20,031 nucleotides of DNA from XYA12-FULL-58-9 sp001798605 (lineage in GTDB: Bacteria > Myxococcota > XYA12-FULL-58-9), in contig DAINMX010000104.1 of the NCBI GenBank assembly GCA_036736205.1, positions 1 to 20,031 on the forward strand. Reading direction: 5' to 3'. Within the stretch, counting starts at the first letter, position 1, and every line of letters begins with the position of its first letter. The position numbers and the translations under genes are program-made. Under the pieces are notes generated by a model. That model made no database searches, had not been told where the DNA came from, and saw only the letters and a program-made list of their open reading frames with translations. Positions 7,107 to 14,282 of the stretch are shown here, piece by piece.

Positions 7107-8495
7107 ATGAAGCGCAAAAGAGATGGACGAGAAGCCCAAGAGCTCCCTGAGGATTGGGGAGAGATCAATCCCAGCGAGGAATACACAATGGATGAGCCGA
7201 TCATGGCGCAGCCCATCATGGTGCCACTTGCACCGTGCCTCGATGGACGTGATGCGGTGCATCTCAATTTGGAGATCGAGCCGATCATGGAAATGTCGTC
7301 CGAACCAGGTATGGATAGCAGCCTCGATGACATGGACAGTGGCTCGACCATGGCGTTGGATTTTGCGGACATGGTTCCACCTGAGCGGGTGCGTTTCACT
7401 GCACCCGCAACCATTCGCCGCGAAGGGCGGGATGAGCCCATTGATGCCGCTGTTCTCAATCTCTCGGTGCGCGGGGTTGCAGTGGTCGCTCCCCTCGAGG
7501 CAGGGCTTGGGGAACGGGTTTGGTTGCGCTTCCAGCTCGGCCTGGCCGAAGAACCTCTCGACCTTCTGTGCGAGGCGATCTGGTGTACCGCAGCCCAAGA
7601 TGGCGATTGGTCCCTGGGGCTGCGTTTTGCCAGTCTGACCCAAGACGAGGAGATCAGGGTGCGCGGTGTTGTTCGTGAGCGCTCGGAGGGCCGCGCCGGT
7701 GCTTGGCCGTTACCCGTATTGCCACCGGACGGGAACGTAACGTCCCCCAAGACCACGAATCCTTGGGTCTCCGCCGCCGCGGGAATGGCCGCTGGCATTG
7801 GTTTGGCACTCCTATTGTCGGTGATTCCAACTGTTGGCGTCAGTAAGACTCAGCCCCATGGGCCTGGAGTGGACAGCGGCATGCGTCCAATCAACGCAGC
7901 GAGCTCTGCTGACGCAGCGAGCTCTGCTGACGCAGCGAGCTCTGCTGACGCAGCGATTGAGGCAACGACAGTTGTGGCTCAGGTGCCCGCTGTTGCGCCA
8001 GCGTCCACACCTCCTATGCCGGATCCAGCATTGGTTGCACCCTCCTCAGAACCTGTGCCGATGCAGGTACCGCCGCCTGCCCCAGTTGAGCCGGCTGCAG
8101 CCGCAGCAGCGAATGCGGACATGGCACCTGAGAAAAGCCCTGGTTGGTTGCCGCGCCGGGAAACTGCGAACCGCACAGTGCCAGAGGACACCACGCTGCG
8201 ACCCTTGGGCACAGAGAACGGCGTCCAACTGGCGTTGTTGACCGACGGGCCGGTTTCAGACCACGTGTCGTTTTGGCTCGATAACCCACGCCGATTGGTG
8301 GTTGACGTCTATGGCCGCAAGAGTGGATTTGGCACCCGTGAGTACGCGATTGACCACCCGTTGGCGAGCCAGTTGCGCATAGGCCAACACGCCTCCAAGG
8401 TGCGCTTTGTCGTCGAGGTTGCCAAATCGGTGTCACCAAAGGTGAAGACCCGCCCCTCAGACAACTCGCTCATGGTCGAACTGCATCGGCAATAG
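7107..8495 (+). CDS. PilZ domain - transmembrane - AMIN domain protein
   Basis: 462 residues. After an acidic N-terminus, residues ~92-195 form a PilZ-like barrel. The N-L-S-V-R-G element (118-123) is the (D/N)-x-S-x-x-G c-di-GMP motif, while the companion R-x-x-x-R is degenerate (E-R-V-R-F at 93-97), so ligand binding is uncertain. One membrane helix lies at ~222-241. A Ser/Ala/Pro-rich linker follows, including three AASSAD repeats. Residues ~373-462 are an AMIN domain (F-W-L-D-N-P-R-R-L-V-V-D-V, then L-R-I-G-Q-H and K-V-R-F-V-V-E-V), the peptidoglycan-binding module of PilQ secretins and AmiC amidases. Topology would put PilZ in the cytoplasm and AMIN in the periplasm. The ATG at 7107 has GGAGG five bases upstream (7097-7101); the longer frame to 6972 adds 45 residues with no family features. 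A role in pilus, motility or envelope assembly is inference. Confidence 0.85.
   Translation: MKRKRDGREAQELPEDWGEINPSEEYTMDEPIMAQPIMVPLAPCLDGRDAVHLNLEIEPIMEMSSEPGMDSSLDDMDSGSTMALDFADMVPPERVRFTAPATIRREGRDEPIDAAVLNLSVRGVAVVAPLEAGLGERVWLRFQLGLAEEPLDLLCEAIWCTAAQDGDWSLGLRFASLTQDEEIRVRGVVRERSEGRAGAWPLPVLPPDGNVTSPKTTNPWVSAAAGMAAGIGLALLLSVIPTVGVSKTQPHGPGVDSGMRPINAASSADAASSADAASSADAAIEATTVVAQVPAVAPASTPPMPDPALVAPSSEPVPMQVPPPAPVEPAAAAAANADMAPEKSPGWLPRRETANRTVPEDTTLRPLGTENGVQLALLTDGPVSDHVSFWLDNPRRLVVDVYGRKSGFGTREYAIDHPLASQLRIGQHASKVRFVVEVAKSVSPKVKTRPSDNSLMVELHRQ
7896..7955 (+). repeat. 18-bp in-frame tandem repeat (3.3 copies)
   Basis: Three perfect copies of GCAGCGAGCTCTGCTGAC (7896-7913, 7914-7931, 7932-7949) and a six-base partial copy encode Ala-Ala-Ser-Ser-Ala-Asp repeats in the periplasmic linker. 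Perfect DNA identity suggests recent slippage expansion. The unit is a multiple of three, so gain or loss would change linker length without frameshift. Confidence 0.9.
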
Positions 8496-8570
8496 CCATC
8501 GAGGATCCACCTGGGCATTGCTCTTCGTCAGAGATTTCCTCGGCGGTGATGGATGCCGTAGCATGGCCGC

Positions 8571-9074
8571 ATGAGTCACGAGGCAAAACGGAATTATCTA
8601 CCCCAGTTCGAGGGCTCGGTTTGCTTTGCTTGCGGCACCGCAAATCCCATAGGCCTAGGTCTGCGCTTCTTTGTTGACGGTGACGATGTTTGCTCAGATG
8701 TCACTCTCGGGCCGGATCACGCCGGCTGGGAACAGTTCGCACATGGCGGCATCATATCGACCTTGCTCGACGAGGTGATGGCCTATGCCATTGTCGTGCG
8801 TGTTCGCAAATTCTTTGTCACCCGCACGATGACGATCAACTACCGTCGACCGGTTCCTCTGCGGCAACCCCTGGTCGCACGGGGACGCGTCACGGGATGT
8901 GTCGATGATGTCACGTGGGGTACGGCGAGTGATTTGCTCGGGGTGGACGGCAAAGTCCTTGCCTCGGCCATCGCGGAGATGGTCGTTCTGCCGCCGGAGC
9001 GCGTACCGATGTCGCCAACATTGCGCAGCAATATGGAAGCACTGTTCGCGGCAGCGGCTGGGCTGACAACCTGA
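8571..9074 (+). CDS. PaaI-type hotdog-fold acyl-CoA thioesterase
   Basis: 167 residues of the PaaI/hotdog thioesterase superfamily, which hydrolyse acyl-CoA thioesters in the cytoplasm. The N-terminal C-F-A-C-G-x-x-N-P-x-G-L-x-L-x-F motif (C18, C21) is typical of one large PaaI subgroup. H58-G59-G60 followed by T-L-L-D-E-V-M (D67/E68) is the catalytic hotdog helix. The strand T-M-T-I-N-Y-R-R-P-V-P (87-97) is likewise characteristic. The C-terminal 25 residues extend past the usual fold. No strong ribosome-binding site precedes the ATG, but the start fits the family. It is convergent with the bcp remnant and SDR-like gene. The specific substrate cannot be read from sequence. Confidence 0.9.
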   Translation: MSHEAKRNYLPQFEGSVCFACGTANPIGLGLRFFVDGDDVCSDVTLGPDHAGWEQFAHGGIISTLLDEVMAYAIVVRVRKFFVTRTMTINYRRPVPLRQPLVARGRVTGCVDDVTWGTASDLLGVDGKVLASAIAEMVVLPPERVPMSPTLRSNMEALFAAAAGLTT

Positions 9075-9092
9075 GTCGGGGAATTTTGCGGC

Positions 9093-9239
9093 TCACCCCT
9101 GTTGTGCGAGGGCTTCGATAACCTTGGCTGGGTGGTCTGCGGCCTTGGTGACTTTTTTCCAGTGTTTTCGGACTTTGCCGTCGGGGCCGATCCAAACGGT
9201 GGAACGAATCACCCCTTTGGTTTTCAATCCTTCGCCGAG
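9093..9239 (-). pseudogene. bcp: 3' remnant of a bcp-type peroxiredoxin gene
   Basis: In one minus-strand frame the open stretch reads L-G-E-G-L-K-T-K-G-V-I-R-S-T-V-W-I-G-P-D-G-K-V and continues for about 25 residues to a stop at 9093-9095. This matches the last ~45 residues of thiol peroxidases of the Bcp/PrxQ family (G-V-x-R-x-T-F-x-I-x-x-D-G-K-V, then a helix with H-x-x-x-V-L-E-A-L). The peroxidatic cysteine and the N-terminal two thirds are absent. Upstream, the sequence turns into the end of the intact NAD(P)-binding gene, overlapping it by 16 bp in another frame, and no family-like start exists. It is best read as a deletion scar. A TTG-started peptide of about 45 residues would be functionless as a peroxidase. 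Confidence 0.7.
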
Positions 9240-9901
9240 TCACGGTTGACCAAGGCTGCGATCGCATCCGAGGGCAAAACAAGCTCTCCCTGCGGTGCCT
9301 GCTTGCCTAAAATTGACATGGCCTGCGCTACATCGCGGCCAGCAATCGCGCGCCAACGGCGCAGGGGTCCCACCAACAGAGGTTTGAGCATCTTCATGCC
9401 GATGTCGGCAGCCTTCTCCCCAGCCCGGGTCTGTTCGCGTTCCCCCACCAGTAGAGACGGCCTTAGGTGAACGAGGCTCCCAAAGCCTATGCCGCCGAGG
9501 GATGACTCCAATTCACCTTTCATGCGGCTGTAGAACACGCGGGATTTGGAATTGGCACCCAGCGCCGAGACCGACACGCAGGTCGGCGTCCCGTTTGAAC
9601 GGGCGACGCCGGCAACGGCCAATGGAATCTCGAGGTCGATGCGACGAAACTCCGCTTGGGAGCCGGCGATTTTGATGGTCGTGCCCATGCAGTTCATGAG
9701 TACGTCCCCTGTCGCGAACGGCTCCCAGGTCGACGAGATGGCGAAGTCGACAACATGCCAGTTGAGGCGCTCCCGTAGGGGGCCCGGTCGCCGCGCCAAG
9801 ACAGTCACCATGGACCAATCGGCATCGGCAAGCAAAAACTCCACCAATGCCGAGCCCACCAGACCCGTCGCGCCGATTATCAGAGCGGATTTCTTAGTCA
9901 T
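9224..9901 (-). CDS. HTATIP2/YwnB-like atypical SDR, NAD(P)-binding protein
   Basis: 225-residue Rossmann-fold protein of the atypical short-chain dehydrogenase type related to HTATIP2 (TIP30). The nucleotide motif G10-A-T-G-L-V-G16 follows the first strand, and R37-R38 after strand 2 suggests NADP preference. C-M-G-T-T and A-G-S-x-x-E-F-R-R-I-D (71-90) are family hallmarks, as is Y124-S-R-M-K128 (Y-x-x-x-K) with the following E-L-E and L-R-P-S-L-L-V-G-E-R. The start at 9901 is chosen because the fold begins there; the frame extends upstream to 10105 within the preceding gene. The ATG lies five bases after that gene's stop, with AGGTGA as a plausible ribosome-binding site, so the two are probably coupled. 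The substrate is unknown. Confidence 0.85.
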   Translation of the reverse strand: MTKKSALIIGATGLVGSALVEFLLADADWSMVTVLARRPGPLRERLNWHVVDFAISSTWEPFATGDVLMNCMGTTIKIAGSQAEFRRIDLEIPLAVAGVARSNGTPTCVSVSALGANSKSRVFYSRMKGELESSLGGIGFGSLVHLRPSLLVGEREQTRAGEKAADIGMKMLKPLLVGPLRRWRAIAGRDVAQAMSILGKQAPQGELVLPSDAIAALVNRDSAKD

Positions 9902-9906
9902 GGGTG

Positions 9907-11370
9907 TCACCTGTCCAGCAGTTCCGGGTCCACAGTCATCACGTGGTACATGCCGTTGAGGTTCGCGATCATGTCGCGTACAAACTCGCGCATCCCGTCC
10001 GTGGAGTAATTGACGTTCCGCAGATCCTGCATTTCTCGCCGCAGCGCCAAGTCGAGAGCCTCCTCGGGCGATTTGTAGAGACAAATTCCTCCGAAGACGT
10101 TCCAATGGCGGCTTTTGTCCGCGCCATCTTCCATGTTGCCAGGCAACAGGAAATTGTCGAGGGCCAGAGAACCCGGTAGTGCCGTGCGTGGGATCGAACG
10201 GATCCAGGCATAGGGGATGCGGATGGCCTCGTCGAGGAGACCCACGGCCTTCTTCTTGTCACCGCCTTCGATACGTACGGCTTCGCGGAAGAGCAGCACC
10301 ATCGGAAGGTTGTGGTTCTCGACATACGGATCCTGCGACCTCTTGCTTGTTCGCGACACGGCGCGCAGGTAACGCGGATCGTTTTGCGCGAAGGCGATGA
10401 GCGTGAGGAAGTCGTCATCACTTACGGAGGTCTTGTAATATTGCCACTCGGCTCGCTCGAGATAGTTCTCGAGATTGGTGAAGTTGCGTGGTGGACTGAG
10501 GGTCTTGAAGTCGTAGTGAAAATCCAAATCATTCTCGAGGTGGTCGAAAATTACCTGAAGTACAGAAGACCAGTCCGTCTCTCCTGCATCGAACTTCGCG
10601 TAGGCCTCCGAATCCAGTACCGCGCGCAGGTGATCACGGAACGTCAGAAGAGCCAGGGTGATGTTTGGCTCCCGCGGTGCGGCCAAGGTCTCCGCGTCCT
10701 CGGTGAGGTCCATGAGCGCAAGGAGCAATTCGAAGGATCTTCCGCTCTTGTAGAGTTCTTCAACACGCGCGAGCTTGCGGTCAGCATACTCGCGCTCCAC
10801 GGGCAGAAGATTCTCTTGTCGACGGCGGTAGGCCTGGTCGAAGCGGATGGCCTCGGCACGGGTCGCGGTATTCAATGCGAGTGCGTAGGTGTCGGTTCGC
10901 GGCGGTGGTTGGAAATCGGCTAACCAGGTGAGGGCGGAATCTTCCGCTGGTGGGTAGGGCAATGCCCACAATGGGCGGGGGCGATAGTCATTGAGGGCAA
11001 CATAGCGGTAGAACTCCCGTGGACGTGGGAACGGCCCCTTTGGGGTCATGGTGAGCTCGGCTGCGTAGGGATCTCCGTGAGCATTCACGAGTGCCTGGAG
11101 TATGTTCAGATCCTCCCCGTCGACGAGCCCGTTCTGGTTGAGATCGAGACGCCATGTCAGCGGTGCCGGTTGCACGAAGAATTCCTTGAGCACTGTGTCC
11201 AATACTTGCAAATCACCATCCGTCCAACGTTTGTCGTCGTCGAGATCGCCGAGCATGATCAGCTCGGATCGAATGGCAACCCGATGTTTCGGGATTGCAA
11301 TCTTCCAGTAGGTGTAGCCGGCGACACTGGCCGTGACGCCCACCATCAAGAGTTTCAGGGGCCATCTCAT
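9907..11370 (-). CDS. Membrane-anchored protein with dockerin-like Ca-binding repeat pair
   Basis: 487 residues starting from the ATG at 11370, which directly precedes a basic-hydrophobic anchor (residues 1-24, R-W-P-L-K-L-L-M-V-G-V-T-A). An upstream ATG at 11433 would add 21 polar residues. Residues 40-62 and 74-96 each hold an EF-hand-like loop followed by a helix: D42-x-D44-x-D46 with D53, and D76-x-N78-x-N80-G with D84 and D87. This F-hand duplication is the dockerin type I layout, normally a calcium-dependent protein-docking module. The remaining ~390 residues look mainly helical, are rich in Tyr, Arg and acidic residues, and match no family I know. The anchor would place the body in the periplasm. 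No cohesin partner is visible in the window. It is probably transcribed with the SDR-like gene downstream. Confidence 0.7.
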   Translation of the reverse strand: MRWPLKLLMVGVTASVAGYTYWKIAIPKHRVAIRSELIMLGDLDDDKRWTDGDLQVLDTVLKEFFVQPAPLTWRLDLNQNGLVDGEDLNILQALVNAHGDPYAAELTMTPKGPFPRPREFYRYVALNDYRPRPLWALPYPPAEDSALTWLADFQPPPRTDTYALALNTATRAEAIRFDQAYRRRQENLLPVEREYADRKLARVEELYKSGRSFELLLALMDLTEDAETLAAPREPNITLALLTFRDHLRAVLDSEAYAKFDAGETDWSSVLQVIFDHLENDLDFHYDFKTLSPPRNFTNLENYLERAEWQYYKTSVSDDDFLTLIAFAQNDPRYLRAVSRTSKRSQDPYVENHNLPMVLLFREAVRIEGGDKKKAVGLLDEAIRIPYAWIRSIPRTALPGSLALDNFLLPGNMEDGADKSRHWNVFGGICLYKSPEEALDLALRREMQDLRNVNYSTDGMREFVRDMIANLNGMYHVMTVDPELLDR

Positions 11371-11440
11371 CTGGGTTCGTCTTCCCCGCGCGAGCACGTA
11401 TGACCCTATCACGTGACTTGGGCTTGTCGCCAAGGTACCG

Positions 11441-11467
11441 CTGCGGATCCTGTGGATCCTGCGGATC
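11441..11467. repeat. Triple 9-bp tandem repeat in a divergent promoter region
   Basis: CTGCGGATC, CTGTGGATC and CTGCGGATC follow one another without gaps (11441-11449, 11450-11458, 11459-11467), making two GGATCC palindromes at the junctions. The array lies between the dockerin-like gene (start 11370, leftward) and the two-component operon (start 11619, rightward). It could be a regulator array or simple slippage. Confidence 0.75.
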
Positions 11468-11498
11468 GGGGTCGGGTGGCAACAGGCTTGGGCAGATG

Positions 11499-11547
11499 CT
11501 GTCAGATACCATAAGATCTTGACATCCTATCGATCGACAAGTTCTAT
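11499..11547 (+). promoter_or_regulatory. Possible promoter with Pho-box-like half sites before the response regulator
   Basis: CTGTCA at 11499-11504 and TTGACA at 11519-11524 lie 95-120 bp before the regulator ATG. TTGACA is a consensus -35 hexamer; at 17 bp only a poor -10 (TTCTAT, 11542-11547) follows. CTGTCA is the PHO-box half-site word, but the second word is 20 bp away instead of the canonical 11-bp period, so PhoB autoregulation is only a possibility. Confidence 0.25.
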
Positions 11548-11618
11548 CGAAGCGGTTGCGGTTTGGTCCCACTGCAGATCACAGAGGAACCCCAGGATCA
11601 GAGAGGTCGTGACGAGAA

Positions 11619-12317
11619 ATGGCTCGAGTCTTGGTCATTGAAGACGAACAGGATCTGCAGAAGGTTCTGGGATACAACCTTCGCCAGGCTGGACATGAGG
11701 TGTTGGCAGCACTGCGCGGCAAAGAAGGCCTTCAGCTTGCACGCGAGACGAGTCCCGACTTCTTGATCCTCGACCTGATGCTTCCGGACCTATCCGGCAC
11801 CGAGATCTGCAAGATCATGAAGCGGGATCCGAAAACAAGGAGCATTCCGATCTTGATGCTCACCGCCAAAGGCGAGGAGATCGATCGTGTCGTCGGGTTT
11901 GAGCTCGGCGCCGACGACTACGTGGTGAAACCGTTCAGCGTCCGGGAATTGTTGCTACGAATTGACGCTATCCTTCGACGAGCGCAAGGCGAAGGCGGTG
12001 TTCACCAAACCTTCGAGTTTGGCCTTCTGCGTGTCGACCGCGACGCTCACCGCGTCTGGGCGGCGGGTCAAGAAGTAGAGCTGACTACCCTCGAGTTCAA
12101 GCTTCTCGTAACGCTTCACGATCGCCGCAACCGTGTGCAAGACCGTGCGGTTCTCCTCGACGATGTCTGGGGGATAGATGCCGAAATCACCACAAGGACC
12201 GTCGACACCCATGTGAAGCGCCTCCGGGAGAAGCTCGGACAGGCGGGTGAGTACATCGAGACTGTGCGAGGAGCAGGCTACCGTTTCGCGGAGCACCCCG
12301 AGGGAGCGAGGCCGTGA
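11619..12317 (+). CDS. PhoB/OmpR-family response regulator
   Basis: 232-residue DNA-binding response regulator. The receiver domain (1-120) has the acidic pair E8/D9, phospho-acceptor D52 (L-D-L-M-L-P-D), switch T82 and K104 (V-V-K-P-F). Residues ~128-226 are an OmpR-type winged helix with E-V-E-L-T-T-L-E-F-K-L-L, the recognition-helix segment R-T-V-D-T-H-V-K-R-L-R-E-K-L, and the terminal R-G-A-G-Y-R-F wing. The overall pattern is PhoB-like, but PhoB-like regulators serve many signals and no pst or phoU genes are next to it. Its stop overlaps the kinase GTG start in GTGA. A purine-rich GAGAGG lies about 13 bases before the ATG. Confidence 0.95.
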   Translation: MARVLVIEDEQDLQKVLGYNLRQAGHEVLAALRGKEGLQLARETSPDFLILDLMLPDLSGTEICKIMKRDPKTRSIPILMLTAKGEEIDRVVGFELGADDYVVKPFSVRELLLRIDAILRRAQGEGGVHQTFEFGLLRVDRDAHRVWAAGQEVELTTLEFKLLVTLHDRRNRVQDRAVLLDDVWGIDAEITTRTVDTHVKRLREKLGQAGEYIETVRGAGYRFAEHPEGARP

Positions 12318-14083
12318 AGTTCGGCATCCGCTTGAAGCTCTTCCTTCTCTCGTCAGCTCTTATCGCCGTTTCATTCATCGCCGCAGGTGTATACCTCTCG
12401 TCAACCCTCGATCGTTTTCTTACTGAAAGAATCCGTGGTGACCTCCTCGTTCGCCTTGGCTTTGTGGAGCACGTGGCTTCAGAGTTCTCGGCATCCCTGG
12501 CTGACACCGAGGCCTGGGACGTCGTTGCGGACGATGCGGGACGGCTTGCCAAGGCACGGGTCACAATCATCCGGCGTGACGGCACTGTGCTCGGTGATTC
12601 CAAACTAAGCGTGCAGCAGCTCGGCCAAATGGAGAACCATGCCGCCCGCCCTGAAATTGCGGAGGCACTGGCGACGGGCCTCGGTGGGATCTCTCGCTAC
12701 AGTACAACGGTCAAGGGTCGGATGCTCTACGCCGCCATTCCGTTCCGCCAAGCTTTGGAGATTGTCGGTGTCGTCCGCCTCGCTGTGCCTCTTGCGGAAA
12801 TCGATCACGCCATTGCGACGCTGCGACGACTCTTTCTGGCAGCCTCACTGTTCGCCCTCATCTTGGCGGTCGTGCTTTCGGGAGTTGCCACGCAACTCGC
12901 ATCCCGAAGCGTTCTGGCCCTGACCGCAGCCGCCAAAACGATGGCGGAGGGTGACCTGTCGCCCCGTATGCCGATTGCCGGACACGACGAGTTCGCCGAG
13001 CTAGGACGCGCCCTTGATCACCTGGCTCAAAGCCTTTCGCAGTCCTTGGCCGATCTGCGCTCAGAACGCGATCTGCTCGGTGGCATCATGACCGGCATGC
13101 GGGAGGGTGTCCTGCTGCTTGATGTCCAAGGGCGCCTTGCCCTGGTGAACCCGGCGTTTCGCGAGATGTTCCTTGTTCACGCCGACGTCGTTGGCCGTCC
13201 CCTTCTCGAGGTTGTTCGTCACGCAGAGCTCAAAGCGCTCTTGGATCAGGCAGTCCAGTCGCAGGCAGCCGTCACCGGAGAAATCGAGGTTGCAGGTCTC
13301 AAACCCCGCCGACTGCTGGTCCATGCATCGAAGGCCGGCGCGGATAATGGCACCCTTCTTGTCCTCGTGGATGTGACCGACGTTCGTCGCCTGGAGTCGC
13401 TGCGTCGGGATTTTGTGGCCAACGCGTCTCACGAGCTTAGGACGCCGGTCGCTTCAGCGCGGTCCGCCCTTGAGACGCTGCGCAACGCGATGAGGAGTGA
13501 CCCCGGCGCAGCGGGGGACTTTCTCGACATCATCGATCGGAACGTGGACCGGCTCCATCACCTCATTGAAGACCTCCTCGACCTATCGCGTATCGAGTCC
13601 CGCGAGTTCCAACTGGATCTTGAGCCCCTCGCACTCGCCACGGTGACTGAAGCCACCCTCGGCATTTTTCGCGAAAAAGCAATGAGCAAGCAGATCTCGC
13701 TCCATCACGAGTTGCCCATGGACCTACCGGCCCCTCGGGCGGACAAACGCGGCGTCGAGCAAGTTCTCGCCAACCTCATCGACAACGCCATCAAGTACTG
13801 CCCCGCACACGCAGACGTCAGCATTCGTGCTGCGGTGGACAGATCGTTCATCCGCCTTTCTGTCGCCGATACGGGGTCCGGGATTGAAGCGGAGCATCTG
13901 CCTCGACTCTTCGAACGCTTCTATCGCGTTGATCCGGGGAGATCGCGCGACCTTGGTGGCACTGGCCTCGGGCTGTCAATTGTGAGGCACCTCGTAGAGG
14001 CCATGGGTGGAACGGTCCATGTCGAGAGCACGCTGGGGAAAGGAACGACCTTCTCCTTCACGCTGCCCCGATTTCCATCCTAG
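12314..14083 (+). CDS. PhoR-like sensor histidine kinase (TM-HAMP-PAS-HisKA-HATPase)
   Basis: 589-residue membrane kinase that would phosphorylate the adjacent regulator. TM1 is at ~8-30 and TM2 at ~172-194, enclosing a periplasmic sensor of ~140 residues. A HAMP domain lies at ~195-247, a PAS domain at ~250-355 (G-M-R-E-G-V-L-L-L-D, then A-L-V-N-P-A-F), and HisKA has the phospho-acceptor H373 in A-S-H-E-L-R-T-P. The ATPase domain shows the N box (L-A-N-L-I-D-N-A-I-K-Y, N491), G1 D519-T-G-S-G-I, the F box L-F-E-R-F-Y-R-V-D, and G2 G-G-T-G-L-G-L-S (548-555). The large periplasmic loop and PAS match the PhoR/WalK style more than the short-loop E. coli PhoR. The start is GTG in a four-base overlap with the regulator stop, so the pair is translationally coupled. 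The signal is unknown. Confidence 0.95.
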   Translation: MKFGIRLKLFLLSSALIAVSFIAAGVYLSSTLDRFLTERIRGDLLVRLGFVEHVASEFSASLADTEAWDVVADDAGRLAKARVTIIRRDGTVLGDSKLSVQQLGQMENHAARPEIAEALATGLGGISRYSTTVKGRMLYAAIPFRQALEIVGVVRLAVPLAEIDHAIATLRRLFLAASLFALILAVVLSGVATQLASRSVLALTAAAKTMAEGDLSPRMPIAGHDEFAELGRALDHLAQSLSQSLADLRSERDLLGGIMTGMREGVLLLDVQGRLALVNPAFREMFLVHADVVGRPLLEVVRHAELKALLDQAVQSQAAVTGEIEVAGLKPRRLLVHASKAGADNGTLLVLVDVTDVRRLESLRRDFVANASHELRTPVASARSALETLRNAMRSDPGAAGDFLDIIDRNVDRLHHLIEDLLDLSRIESREFQLDLEPLALATVTEATLGIFREKAMSKQISLHHELPMDLPAPRADKRGVEQVLANLIDNAIKYCPAHADVSIRAAVDRSFIRLSVADTGSGIEAEHLPRLFERFYRVDPGRSRDLGGTGLGLSIVRHLVEAMGGTVHVESTLGKGTTFSFTLPRFPS

Positions 14084-14282
14084 AATTTCGTTATTACCGG
14101 TCAATAGGTGCTCGGCCGCGGCAACCCGAGTGGCAGCCGCGTCGAATGAGAGGTTGCACCAATCAAATCCGCATGCCAAGTATCTGCGCAGTTTGTCGAT
14201 GTGGTTGACCGATGGTTGCTGATCGTGTTTCGCGACAGGGCTTTCACGCTGCTTTTGGTCACACCCGCAAGAAAGGTTTTGG

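Noticed and set aside
9907..10105. Longer start for the HTATIP2-like gene within the dockerin-like gene
   Set aside because: The added 68 residues are the out-of-frame end of the upstream gene, and the Rossmann fold begins at 9901.
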